Shown one piece after another: positions 31,297 to 43,200 of a stretch of 64,000 nt of DNA; within the stretch, counting starts at the first letter, position 1, and every line of letters begins with the position of its first letter. The translations under genes were made by a program, and so were the position numbers. The notes under the pieces were generated by a model. The model saw only the letters and a list, made by a program, of their open reading frames with translations, was not told the origin of the DNA and searched no databases. Source of the DNA: Patiria pectinifera (taxonomy: Eukaryota > Echinodermata > Asteroidea > Valvatida > Asterinidae); NCBI GenBank assembly GCA_029964075.1, contig CM057149.1, forward strand, positions 12,596,465 to 12,660,464, written 5' to 3'.

Positions 31297-32381
31297 GTTG
31301 AGAACGGGTAAAATGGCCACACATCCCACTTTGTAAAGCGCAAGGGTATATTGTACCGGCAGTTTCAGTCACCAGCTGTTGACAATAACAACATATTTTT
31401 CCAGGTAGTTGTACCTCAAAATACAGGTCTCAAGTCATGAAACTGGCACACGAGTCTCTTTGGAGGACATCTTGTATCACAGAACACTTGCGACAGAGTA
31501 ACAACCAATTTCTTCTGGCCAGGTATTCATTCATCCATCCGTCGCTTCGTCAAGTCTTGTGACATCTGCCAGCGCACCTATCCAAAGGGAAAGGTCAAGA
31601 AACTACCACTTGGAAGTCATCCTCTGATAGACACACCATTTCAGCGTGTGGCTGTAGATATCGTTGGACCAATCCATCCAGCTACGGACAAGGGTAATAG
31701 GTTCGTATTGACAGTTGTTGATTATGCTACCCGATACCCTGAAGCAGTTCCCTCCGTAACATCGAGACTCCGACAGTGGCTGAAGCATTAGTTAACATCT
31801 TTTCTAGGGTTGGAGTACCTAAGGAAATCCTTAGTGATCAGGGTTCACAATTCATGTCTGGTCTGATGCGAGAAGTGAGTCGCTTGTTGTCATTGAAACA
31901 GCTTACCACAACACCATACCATCCCGCCTGTAATGGCCTTGTGGAAAGGTTTAATGGCACGCTCAAACAGATGCTTAGGAAGATGAGCACCGAGAGTCCG
32001 AAGGCCTTGGATAGATATGTTGGAGCTTTGCTTTTGCATACCGTGAAGCACCTCAAGCAAGTTTGGGCTTCTCCCCGTTTGAACTTCTATGGGAGGACGA
32101 TAAGAGGACCGATGTCTATCTTACGGGACCTATGGACGGGTGAGACTAAAGAGGAAGATACCAGAACTACTTACCAGTACGTGATAGACCTGAAGAACCG
32201 GTTGAGAGAAACTTGTGAGTTGGCACAACAAAGTCTGAACAAGGCCCAGATTCGACAGAAGAAGTACTACGACAAGCGCAGTCGAGACAGACAATTCAAG
32301 GTAGGTGATGAAGTGTTGTTACTCCTTCCAACTGATAGTAATAAACTCCTCCTACAGTGGAAGGACCATTCCCTGTTGTAG
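31297..32381 (+). pseudogene. int: Integrase part of pol, frame-broken
   Basis: The HHCC zinc module is visible (H near 31449 and 31468, C at 31558 and 31567, with CDICQRTYPKG), as is the catalytic core: VAVDIVGP (D codon 31657), SDQGSQF (D codon 31836) and GLVERFNG (E codon 31944), with 35 residues between the last two. The frame changes near 31275, 31331, 31420, 31458, 31750, 32034, 32087 and 32357. All are consistent with loss of one or two bases, mostly in short homopolymers. The longest clean frame is 31776-32381, with an out-of-frame patch at about its residues 87-104. A GPY/F-like module begins at the junction with the next frame. As written it cannot make integrase. This could be real decay or base-calling error. 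Confidence 0.85.
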
Positions 32382-34015
32382 CAAAACAAGGCAATCTAGA
32401 TTACCAAATTGACGTGAATGGTACTGTCAAAACTTTTCATGCAAATCTGCTTAAGTTGTATGTTCGCAGGGTAGAAGCCGCCAGCAACGAACCAGTGGAG
32501 TACGCATGTGTGTCAGTCATCGTCGATGGAGAGTGTGATGAAGAAGGCGACAACGAATCTTTACTGCATTCACCAGTCTTGGAGGCAACAGAGTCAGTAG
32601 ATGATGTTCTGATCGACCATGAACTTACCAAACAACAGAGACAAGAGGTAAGAATAGTTCTTAGTGAGTACCCCAATGTCCTTACTGATCTTCCTGGGAG
32701 AACTACAGTCGGAGAGCATGATATCAAGTTGACATCTAATGATCCAATTAGGTTCAAACCATACCCACTACCGTTTGCAATGAGAGACACAATCGATGAA
32801 GAAGTAGCACAAATGCAGAAGTTAGAGGTCATCGAGCCATCACAATCCCCATATGCATCCCCAATTGTTCTGGTAGACAAGAAAGATGGAACCAAAAGAT
32901 TTTGCATAGATTTTCGAGGTTTGAATCGCATAACAGTATTTGATGCCGAGCCACTTCCAACCCCAGAAGAAATATTTGTTTCACTTTCACATGATCGCTA
33001 TTTCAGTAAGTTCGACTTAACCAAGGGATACTGGCAAATCCCGATGAGAAAAGAAGCCAGACTGGCCACAGCGTTCCTCACACCGAATGGGTTGTTTCAG
33101 TTTTGCGCCATGCCGTTTGGGTTAGTAAACGCCCCAGCTACGTTTAGTCGTATAATGAGAAGGGTTCTGAAAGGTCTGAAGCATACAGATAACTTTATTG
33201 ATGACATCTTAATTCACACAGCAAACTGGGATGATCATGTTGTAGCACTTCGAGCACTCTTAGAACGTCTGCAATCAGCGCAGTTGACAGCAAAACCAAG
33301 TAAGTGTGTCATAGGGGCGCAGAAGTTGGAATTTTTGGGACACGTTGTTGGACAGGGACATCTCCAACCACAACCAGACAAGATGAAGCACATCCAAGAG
33401 GCCAAACGACCAGAGACCAAGAAGCAACTTAGATCCTTTTTGGGCTTAGCCGGTTATTACCGGAGGTTTATCCCAAATTTTGCTGCATTGGCTGTACCTC
33501 TGACAGATTTGACAAGGGCGAAAGAACCGAACCACATCACGTGGGGAGAGAGTCAGGAGATGGCATTCAACACACTCAAGACAAAGTTGTCTACAGATCC
33601 AATCCTTCATCTGCCAGATTGCTCCAAGCCGTTTATCATTCGCACAGATGCATCCAACACAGGCGTGGGAGCAGTTTTGCTGCAAGAACGAGATGATACA
33701 GGGCAAACCTTTCCTGTGGCGTACGCAAGCAGAAAACTTCTACCACGGGAGAGATCTTATGCGGTAATTGAGAAAGAGTGTCTAGCTGTCGTATGGGGAA
33801 TCCAGAAATTTGAACCGTACCTGTATGGTCGTCAGTTTGTTCTCCAAACCGATCACCAGTCTTTGGCGTATTTGCATCGATCCAAGTTGGCGAATGCGAG
33901 GATAATGCGTTGGGCATTAGCTCTACAGCCCTACAGGTTCAGAGTAGAATATATCAAAGGGTCCCAAAATGTTGGTGCTGACTACCTGAGCAGAAGTGAA
34001 GTTGAAGGTGAGTGA
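32357..34015 (+). CDS. pol: Reverse transcriptase and RNase H part of pol
   Basis: An open frame of 552 codons. It begins inside the integrase GPY/F module (GPFPVV), so its ATG is probably not a real start. RT follows: SPIVLVDKKDGTKRFCIDFR, FSKFDLTKGYWQIP (D220), FCAMPFGLVNAPATF and the active site FIDDIL (D282, D283, an F variant of YxDD), then FLGHVV and LRSFLGLAGYYRRFI. RNase H shows the four acidic residues D431 (RTDAS), E474 (EKECLAVVW), D499 (TDHQSL) and D542 (ADYLSR). These motifs are typical of Ty3/gypsy. Uninterrupted and apparently intact, ending 170 bp before the 3' LTR. No integrase follows. Confidence 0.95.
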   Translation: MEGPFPVVAKQGNLDYQIDVNGTVKTFHANLLKLYVRRVEAASNEPVEYACVSVIVDGECDEEGDNESLLHSPVLEATESVDDVLIDHELTKQQRQEVRIVLSEYPNVLTDLPGRTTVGEHDIKLTSNDPIRFKPYPLPFAMRDTIDEEVAQMQKLEVIEPSQSPYASPIVLVDKKDGTKRFCIDFRGLNRITVFDAEPLPTPEEIFVSLSHDRYFSKFDLTKGYWQIPMRKEARLATAFLTPNGLFQFCAMPFGLVNAPATFSRIMRRVLKGLKHTDNFIDDILIHTANWDDHVVALRALLERLQSAQLTAKPSKCVIGAQKLEFLGHVVGQGHLQPQPDKMKHIQEAKRPETKKQLRSFLGLAGYYRRFIPNFAALAVPLTDLTRAKEPNHITWGESQEMAFNTLKTKLSTDPILHLPDCSKPFIIRTDASNTGVGAVLLQERDDTGQTFPVAYASRKLLPRERSYAVIEKECLAVVWGIQKFEPYLYGRQFVLQTDHQSLAYLHRSKLANARIMRWALALQPYRFRVEYIKGSQNVGADYLSRSEVEGE

Positions 34016-34170
34016 ATTAAATTCCCAGATATGACTGCCTGATGAGAGACATCAGATTAAATATGAATGATGTTTCCTAACCAGTGTAAATAAGTGTGTT
34101 TTTTATGCCTACAGGTTTGAAGTGTTGACTCCCATCAAGGATGAAAAATGTTTTCAGGTAAAACATTCTT

Positions 34171-34185
34171 AAAGAGGGAGTGAAA
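34171..34185 (+). other. Polypurine tract
   Basis: AAAGAGGGAGTGAAA lies directly before the 3' LTR, the expected plus-strand primer. It contains one T. Confidence 0.85.
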
Positions 34186-35723
34186 TGTAACAGTCCGTTT
34201 CAATTTATTTATTTATTTTTCTTTTATTTGATGTGTCCTTTCCTTTCCACCTTACAAGTAAAAGTTCCTATGCAAATGTCTTTTCTTTTCCTGTGTGAAT
34301 ATTCAATAGCTATGTGCATTCTTAGACATTCTTCAGTTGGGTGTAGTTCTTTTGTGTTTGATTAGTTGGGTGTGTATGTGTGTGGGAGTATATAAGTGCA
34401 TGGTTAGTGTGACTGCAGCCCACTCTATCTCATATTGAGAGCTCACTAGACACCAAGACAAATATCCTGCTGCCTGCTGCCTGCTGCCTAACCTTTTTGC
34501 TGAGCAGAGTATTCAGACTCTGGTGCAGAGCAAACTTTTATTAGCAGAGCCAAGCCGTGTACTGCAGCATTGCCATATAGCTGTTAGCTGGGGCATTTTT
34601 GCTCCACTGTCTGCTGGTGAGCTGAAAACCAGATACGGGGAACCTCACTGCAAAACCGTGAGTTAGATTAATTAATTTGTTTCCGCTAATTTTATCCGAA
34701 GTGGTTTAATTTCTTAAAATTTGTTTATTTGTTCGAAGGATTATTTTGCCTACAAAATATAGTGATTGCTTAAACTTGCATGACCTGTTTACGTTATTTA
34801 TGTTGAAGATTGGGATTATTATTATTGGGGATCGGGTATTTTAATTTCACTTTTCCAGAAAGTATTACTGGGGATTTCAGCCAGCTGAGGAACTTCTTCT
34901 TTGTCACCCATATAATGGTCTGAGATTCTGACGTTGCAATGGGACAGTCACGTTACTACTGTGCTAGCTCTAGCTGTGTCGAGACCTGACCCTGGTACTA
35001 CCCCAAGATCCAGACCAAGTCTGAGGAGACCCTTTTGACGGCTCAGTGGAACACCAGAACTGTAATTTATACTGGGTGAACTGATTTTAGAGCGTGTATA
35101 GCCGTTAATAATTTTCATACATTGTATATCGTCAACTGGTCAGAGATGGAGTGATTTATTCTGTGTGTAATTTGTGCCACCGGAACCGTGAAACTCAAAT
35201 AATAGCAAGTATAAAAAAGTGGTTGTTTTTTGGTGAAAGACACTTAAGAATAAGTAAACCGTTCAGTGTTAATTTGATTTACAAGAAAACGCATAAGTGA
35301 TCCCACTGGTGTAGCAACTAAAATTTCAGTTAAAGTGAACAGAAGTGTAAATTAGTAGTGCAGTACAAAAACCTAGTGTAATTAAGTTAGTGTATAGTGC
35401 ACATAAGTGCACTGTGTTTCAAGTATTCAACTTGAACAATAACCTTGTTAACTCAAGTGAAGTGTAATACCGTTTTTGAAACGGAAGTGTAGTAAGGTTT
35501 TTGTAACAGAAGAAGCTTAAGGATTCAAGTCTGAAAACAGTGGTTCAATCAGAGATTTATTTATTAATTTAATTCCGTGGTCATAGTCCCAGAAGTGTAC
35601 ATTTTAATCAATATAATTGTGTAGTCCTTCATTGAATGTTTTTAATATTAAAGTTTTTGTAAATAATTGTCACTGAAAGTAAATTCTCCGTGTTGATTTA
35701 TTTGCGTTGACAACAGTCTGACA
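34186..35723 (+). repeat. 3' LTR, 1538 bp
   Basis: TG...CA bounded. Relative to the 5' LTR I see two substitutions (near 34273 and 34400), one fewer GCTGCCT unit, and one extra base in each of two homopolymers (near 35217 and 35605). Confidence 0.95.
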
Positions 35724-36732
35724 TATAGCTTGTTGTATAGCGGATGAATAGGCCAACAAGCTGACAAATCGGCAAGGCTTCAGACTCGAAACTTTTGGAG
35801 TGAGCCCCAGACGTAAGTACATGATGCCCCCAGTTTCGTTTTTGTGCAGTAGGCCCCATAGCAAGGGCTGTCAGCCCCACCCGACATGGCTCTCATGTGT
35901 CGCGGTCTAAAGGTACGTTAACATGGATGGATTTTGACAAACTATAGCTTGTTGTATAGCGGATGAATAGGCCAACATGATAACAAATCGGCAAGGCTTC
36001 AGATTTGAAACTTTTGGAGTGAGCCCAAGACGTAGGTACATGATACCCCCAGTTTCGTTTTTTTGCCCTAGGCCCCAAAGCAAGGGCTGTCAGCGCCAGC
36101 CGACATGGCTCTCATGTGTCGCGGTCTAAAGGTACCTTAACATGGATGGATTTTGACAAACTATAGCTTGATGTATAGCGGATGAATAGGCCAACAAGCT
36201 GACAAATCGGCAAGGCTTCAGACTTGAAACTTTTGGAGTGAGCCCCAGACGTAGGTACATGATGCCCCCAGTTTCGTTTTTGTGCAGTAGGCCCCATAGC
36301 AAGGGCTGTCAGCGCCAGCTGACATGGCTCTCATGTGTCGCGGTCTAAAGGTACCTTAACATGGATGGATTTTGACAAACTATAGCTTGATGTATAGCGG
36401 ATGAATAGGCAAACAAGCTGACAAATCGGCAAGGCTTCAGACTTGACACTTTTGGAGTGAGCTCCAGATGTAGGTACATGATGCCCCCAGTTTCGTTTTT
36501 GTGCAGTAGGCCCCATAGCAAGGGCTGTCAGCGCCAGCCGTCATGGCTCTCATGTGTCTCGGTCTAAATGTACCTTAACATAGAGGGATTTTGACAAACT
36601 ATAACTTGTTGTATAGCGGATGAATAGGCCAACATGATAACAAATCGGCAAGGCTTCAGACTTGAAACTTTTGGAGTGAGCCCCAGACGTAGGTACATGA
36701 TGCCCCCAGTTTCGTTTTTGTGCAGTAGGCCC
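35724..36732. repeat. 219-bp satellite, block B after the retrotransposon
   Basis: Resumes with TATAGCTTGTTG, completing the unit broken at 27767 (both halves belong to the type with CAGACTCGAAAC). About 4.6 units follow in the same order as the higher-order repeat, up to the gap. Confidence 0.97.
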
Positions 36733-37232
36733 NNNNNNNNNNNNNNNNNNNNNNNNNNNNNNNNNNNNNNNNNNNNNNNNNNNNNNNNNNNNNNNNNNNN
36801 NNNNNNNNNNNNNNNNNNNNNNNNNNNNNNNNNNNNNNNNNNNNNNNNNNNNNNNNNNNNNNNNNNNNNNNNNNNNNNNNNNNNNNNNNNNNNNNNNNNN
36901 NNNNNNNNNNNNNNNNNNNNNNNNNNNNNNNNNNNNNNNNNNNNNNNNNNNNNNNNNNNNNNNNNNNNNNNNNNNNNNNNNNNNNNNNNNNNNNNNNNNN
37001 NNNNNNNNNNNNNNNNNNNNNNNNNNNNNNNNNNNNNNNNNNNNNNNNNNNNNNNNNNNNNNNNNNNNNNNNNNNNNNNNNNNNNNNNNNNNNNNNNNNN
37101 NNNNNNNNNNNNNNNNNNNNNNNNNNNNNNNNNNNNNNNNNNNNNNNNNNNNNNNNNNNNNNNNNNNNNNNNNNNNNNNNNNNNNNNNNNNNNNNNNNNN
37201 NNNNNNNNNNNNNNNNNNNNNNNNNNNNNNNN
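36733..37232. other. Assembly gap, 500 N
   Basis: Exactly 500 N with satellite on both sides, so the copy number across it is unknown. Confidence 0.98.
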
Positions 37233-40200
37233 GTCATGGCTCTCATGTGTCGCGGTCCAAAGGTACCTTAACATAAAGGGATTTTAACAAACTATAACTT
37301 GTTGTATAGCGGATGAATAGGCCAAGATGCTAACAAATCGGCAAGGCTTCAGACTTGAAACGTTTGGAGTGAGCCCCAGACGTAGGTACATGATACCCCC
37401 AGTTTCGTTTTGGTGCCCTAGGCCCCATAGCAAGGGCTGTCAGCGCCAGCTGACATGGCTCTCATGTGTCGCGGTCTAAAGGTACCTTAACATGGATGGA
37501 TTTTGAAAAACTATAGTTTGTTGTATATCGGATGAATAGGCCAACAAGCTGACAAATCGGCAAGGCTTCAGACTTGAAACTTTTGGAGTGAGCCCCAGAC
37601 GTAGGTACATGATGCCCCCAGTTTCGTTTTTGTGCAGTAGGCCCAATAGCAAGGGCTGTCAGCGCCAGCTGACATGGCTCTCATGTGTCGCGGTCTAAAG
37701 GTACCTTAACATGGATGGATTTTGACAAACTATAGCTTGATGTATAGCGGATGAATAGGCCAACAAGCTGACAAATCGGCACGGCTTCAGACTTGACACT
37801 TTTGGAGTGAGCTCCAGATGTAGGTACATGATGCCCCCAGTTTCGTTTTTGTGCAGTAGGCCCCATAGCAAGGGCTGTCAGCGCCAGCCGTCATGGCTCT
37901 CATGTGTCGCGGTCCAAAGGTACCTTAACATAAAGGGATTTTAAATAAACTATAACTTGTTGTATAGCGGATGAATAGGCCAAGATGCTAACAAATCGGC
38001 AAGGCTTCAGACTTGAAACGTTTGGAGTGAGCCCCAGACGTATGTACATGATGTCCCTAGTTTCGTTTTTGTGCAGTAGGCCCCATAGCAAGGGCTGTCA
38101 GCGCCAGCCGACATGGCTCTCATGTGTCGCGGTCTAAAGGTACCTTAACATGGATGGATTTTGACAATCTATAGCTTGTTGTATAGCGGATGAATAGGCC
38201 AACAAGCTGACAAATCGGCAAGGCTTCAGACTGGACACTTTTGGAGTGAGCCCCAGATGTAGGTACATGATGCCCCAAGTTTCGTTTTTGTGCAGTAGGC
38301 CCCATAGCAAAGGCTGTCAGCGCCAGCCGACATTGCTGTCATGTTTCGCGGTCTAAAGGAACCTTAACATGGATGGATTTTGACAAACTATAGTTTGTTG
38401 TATAGCAGATGAATAGGCCAACAAGCTGACAAATCGGCAAGGCTTCAGACTTGAAACTTTTGGAGTGAGCCCCAGACGTAGGTACATGATGCCCCCAGTT
38501 TCGTTTTTGTGCAGTAAGTCCCATAGCAAGGGCTGTCAGCGCCAGCCGACATGGCTCTCATGAGTGGCGGTCTAAAGGTACCTTGTCATGAATGGATTTT
38601 AACAAACTATAACTTGTTGTATAGCGGATGAATAGGCCAACATGCTGACAAATCGGCAAGGCTTCAGACTTGAAACTTTTGGAGTGAGCCCCAGACGTAG
38701 GTACATGATGCCCCCAGTTTCGTTTTTGTGCAGTAGGCCCCATAGCAAGGGCTGTCAGCGCCAGCCGACATGGCTCTCATGTGTCGCGGTCTAAAGGTAC
38801 CTTAACATGGATGGATTTTGACAAACTATAGTTTGTTGTATAGCGGATGAATAGGCCAACAAGCTGACAAATCGGCAAGGCTTCAGACGTGAAACTTTTG
38901 GAGTGATCCCCAGACGTAGGTACATGATGCCCCCAGTTTCGTTTTTGTGCAGTAGGCCCCATAGCAAGGGCTGTCAGCGCCAGCCGACATGGCTCTCATG
39001 TGTCGCGGTCTAAAGGTACCTTAACATGGATGGATTTTGACAAACTATAGCTTGTTGTATAGCGGATGAATAGGCCAACAAGCTGACAAATCGGCAAGGC
39101 TTCAGACTTGACTGTTTTGGAGTGAGCTCCAGATGTAGGTACATGATGCCCCCAGTTTCGTTTTTGTGCAGTAGGCCCCATAGCAAGGGCTGTCAGCGCC
39201 AGCCGACATGGCTCTCATGTGTCGCGGTCTAAAGGTACCTTAACATAGATGGATTTTGACAAACTATAGCTTGTTGTATAGCGGATGAATAGGCCAACAT
39301 GCTGACAAATCGGCAAGGCTTCAGACTTGAAACTTTTGGAGTGAGCCCCAGACGTAGGTACATAATGCCCCCAGTTTCGTTTTTGTGCAGTAAGTCCCAT
39401 AGCAAGGGCTGTCAGCGCCAGCCGACATGGCTCTCATGTGTCGCGGTCTAAAGGTACGTTAACATGGATGGATTTTGACAAACTATAGTTTGTTGCATAG
39501 CGGATGAATAGGCCAACAAGCTGACAAATCGGCAAGGCTTCAGACTTGAAACTTTTGGAGTGAGCCCCAGACGTAGGTACATGATGCCCCAGTTTCGTTT
39601 TTGTGCAGTAAGTCCCATAGCAAGGGCTGTCAGCGCCAGCCGACATGGCTCTCATGTGTCGCGGTCTAAAGGTACCTTAACATGGATGGATTTTGACAAA
39701 CTATAGCTTGTTGCATAGCGGATGAATAGGCCAACAAGCTGACAAATCGGCAAGGCTTCAGACTTGAAACTTTGGAGTGAGCCCCAGACGTAGGTACATG
39801 ATGCCCCCAGTTTCGTTTTTGTGCAGTAAGTCCCATAGCAAGGGCTGTCAGCGCCAGCCGACATGGCTCTCATGTGTCGCGGTCTAAAGGTACCTTAACA
39901 TGGATGGATTTTGACAAACTATAGCTTGTTGTATAGCGGATGAATAGGCCAACAAGCTGACAAATCGGCAAGGCTTCAGACTTGAAACTTTTGGAGTGAG
40001 CCCCAGACGTAGGTACATGATGCCCCCAGTTTCGTTTTTGTGCAGTAAGTCCCATAGCAAGGGCTGTCAGCGCCAGCCGACATGGCTCTCATGTGTCGCG
40101 GTCTAAAGGTACCTTAACATGGATGGATTTTGACAAACTATAGCTTGTTGCATAGCGGATGAATAGGCCAACAAGCTGACAAATCGGCAAGGCTTCAGAC

Positions 40201-43200
40201 TTGAAACTTTTTGGAGTGAGCCCCATTCGTAGGTACATGATGCCCCAGTTTCGTTTTTGTGCAGTAAGTCCCATAGCAAGGGCTGTCAGCGCCAGCCGAC
40301 ATGGCTCTCATGTGTCGCGGTCTAAAGGTACCTTAACATGGATGGATTTTGACAAACTATAGCTTGTTGTATAGCGGATGAATAGGCCAACAAGCTGACA
40401 AATCGGCAAGGCTTCAGACTTGAAACTTTTGGAGTGAGCCCCAGACGTAGGTACATGATGCCCCAGTTTCGTTTTTGTGCAGTAAGTCCCATAGCAAGGG
40501 CTGTCAGCGCCAGCCGACATGGCTCTCATGTGTCGCGGTCTAAAGGTACCTTAACATGGATGGATTTTGACAAACTATAGCTTGTTGCATAGCGGATGAA
40601 TAGGCCAACAAGCTGACAAATCGGCAAGGCTTCAGACTTGAAACTTTTGGAGTGAGCCCCAGACGTAGGTACATGATGCCCCAGTTTCGTTTTTGTGCAG
40701 TAAGTCCCATAGCAAGGGCTGTCAGCGCCAGCCGACATGGCTCTCATGTGTCGCGGTCTAAAGGTACCTTAACATGGATGGATTTTTGACAAACTATAGC
40801 TTGTTGCATAGCGGATGAATAGGCCAACAAGCTGACAAATCGGCAAGGCTTCAGACTTGAAACTTTGGAGTGAGCCCCAGACGTAGGTACATGATGCCCC
40901 CAGTTTCGTTTTTGTGCAGTAAGTCCCATAGCAAGGGCTGTCAGCGCCAGCCGACATGGCTCTCATGTGTCGCGGTCTAAAGGTACCTTAACATGGATGG
41001 ATTTTGACAAACTATAGCTTGTTGCATAGCGGATGAATAGGCCAACAAGCTGACAAATCGGCAAGGCTTCAGACTTGAAACTTTTGGAGTGAGCCCCAGA
41101 CGTAGGTACATGATGCCCCAGTTTCGTTTTTTGTGCAGTAAGTCCCATAGCAAGGGCTGTCAGCGCCAGCCGACATGGCTCTCATGTGTCGCGGTCTAAA
41201 GGTACCTTAACATGGATGGATTTTTGACAAACTATAGGTTGTTGCATAGCGGATGAATAGGCCAACAAGCTGACAAATCGGCAAGGCTTCAGACTTGAAA
41301 CTTTTGGAGTGAGCCCCAGACGTAGGTACATGATGCCCCAGTTTCGTTTTTGTGCAGTAAGTCCCATAGCAAGGGCTGTCAGCGCCAGCCGACATGGCTC
41401 TCATGTGTCGCGGTCTAAAGGTACCTTAACATGGATGGATTTTGACAAACTATAGCTTGTTGCATAGCGGATGAATAGGCCAACAAGCTGACAAATCGGC
41501 AAGGCTTCAGACTTGAAACTTTTGGAGTGAGCCCCAGACGTAGGTACATGATGCCCCCAGTTTCGTTTTTGTGCAGTAAGTCCCATAGCAAGGGCTGTCA
41601 GCGCCAGCCGACATGGCTCTCATGTGTCGCGGTCTAAAGGTACCTTAACATGGATGGATTTTGACAAACTATAGCTTGTTGTATAGCGGATGAATAGGCC
41701 AACAACATGACGAATCGGCAAGGCTTCAGACTTGAAACGTTTTGAGTGAGCTCCAGACGTAGGTACATGATGCCCCCAGTTTCGTTTTTGTGCAGTAAGT
41801 CCCATAGCAAGGGCTGTCAGCGCCAGCCGACATGGCTCTCATGTGTCGCGGTCTAAAGGTACCTTAACATGGATGGATTTTTGACAAACTATAGCTTGTT
41901 GTATAGCGGATGAATAGGCCAACAAGCTGACAAATCGGCAAGGCTTCAGACTTGAAACTTTTGGAGTGAGCCCCAGACGTAGGTACATGATGCCCCCAGT
42001 TTCGTTTTTGTGCAGTAAGTCCCATAGCAAGGGCTGTCAGCGCCAGCCGACATGGCTCTCATGTGTCGCGGTCTAAAGGTACCTTAACATGGATGGATTT
42101 TGACAAACTATAGCTTGTTGCATAGCGGATGAATAGGCCAACAAGCTGACAAATCGGCAAGGCTTCAGACTTGAAACTTTTGGAGTGAGCCCCAGACGTA
42201 GGTACATGATGCCCCCAGTTTCGTTTTTGTGCAGTAAGTCCCATAGCAAGGGCTGTCAGCGCCAGCCGACATGGCTCTCATGTGTCGCGGTCTAAAGGTA
42301 CCTTTAACATGGATGGATTTTGACAAACTATAGCTTGTTGTATAGCGGATGAATAGGCCAACAAGCTGACAAATCGGCAAGGCTTCAGACTTGAAACTTT
42401 TGGAGTGAGCCCCAGACGTAGGTACATGATGCCCCCAGTTTCGTTTTTGTGCAGTAAGTCCCATAGCAAGGGCTGTCAGCGCCAGCCGACATGGCTCTCA
42501 TGTGTCGCGGTCTAAAGGTACCTTAACATGGATGGATTTTGACAAACTATAGCTTGTTAGATAGCGGATGAATAGGCCAACAAGCTGACAAATCGGCAAG
42601 GCTTCAGATTTGAAACTTTTGGGAGTGAGCCCCAGACGTAGGTACATGATGCCCCAGTATCGTTTTTGTGCAGTAAGTCCTATAGCAAGGGCTGTCAGCG
42701 CCAGCCGACATGGCTCTCATGTGTCGCGGTCTAGAGGTACTTTAACATGGATGGTTTTTGACAAAGTATAGCTTGTTGCATAGCGGATGAATAGGCCAAC
42801 AAGCTGACAAATCGGCAAGGCTTCAGACTTGAAACTTTTGGAGTGAGCACCAGACGTAGGTACATGATGCCCCCAGTTTCGTTTTTGTGCAGTAAGTCCC
42901 ATAGCAAGGGCTGTCAGCGCCAGCCGACATGGCTCTCATGTGTCGCGGTCTAAAGGTACCTTAACATGGATGGATTTTGACAAACTATAGCTTGTTGTAT
43001 AGCGGATGAATAGGCCAACAAGCTGACAAATCGGCAAGGCTTCAGACTTGAAACTTTTGGAGTGAGCCCCAGACGTAGGTACATGATGCCCCCAGTTTCG
43101 TTTTTGTGCAGTAAGTCCCATAGCAAGGGCTGTCAGCGCCAGCCGACATGGCTCTCATGTGTCGCGGTCTAAAGGTACCTTAACATGGATGGATTTTGAC

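Larger units (their letters stand above)
27768..35723 (+). mobile_element. Gmr1-like Ty3/gypsy LTR retrotransposon, complete
   Basis: A 7956-bp element with 5' LTR, proline-tRNA primer binding site, gag, protease, integrase, reverse transcriptase, RNase H, polypurine tract and 3' LTR, flanked by TATAG. The integrase lies before RT-RNase H, the order of Ty1/copia, yet the RT and RNase H motifs are Ty3/gypsy in type. This is the defining trait of Gmr1-like elements described in deuterostomes. The LTRs differ by two substitutions and three small indels that I can see, so insertion was recent. It sits in one unit of the satellite, within a higher-order repeat. Confidence 0.93.

Noticed and set aside
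31776-32381. A complete integrase gene starting at the ATG at 31776
   Set aside because: The first catalytic Asp and the zinc module lie upstream in other frames, and a patch of about 17 codons inside is out of frame relative to the family.
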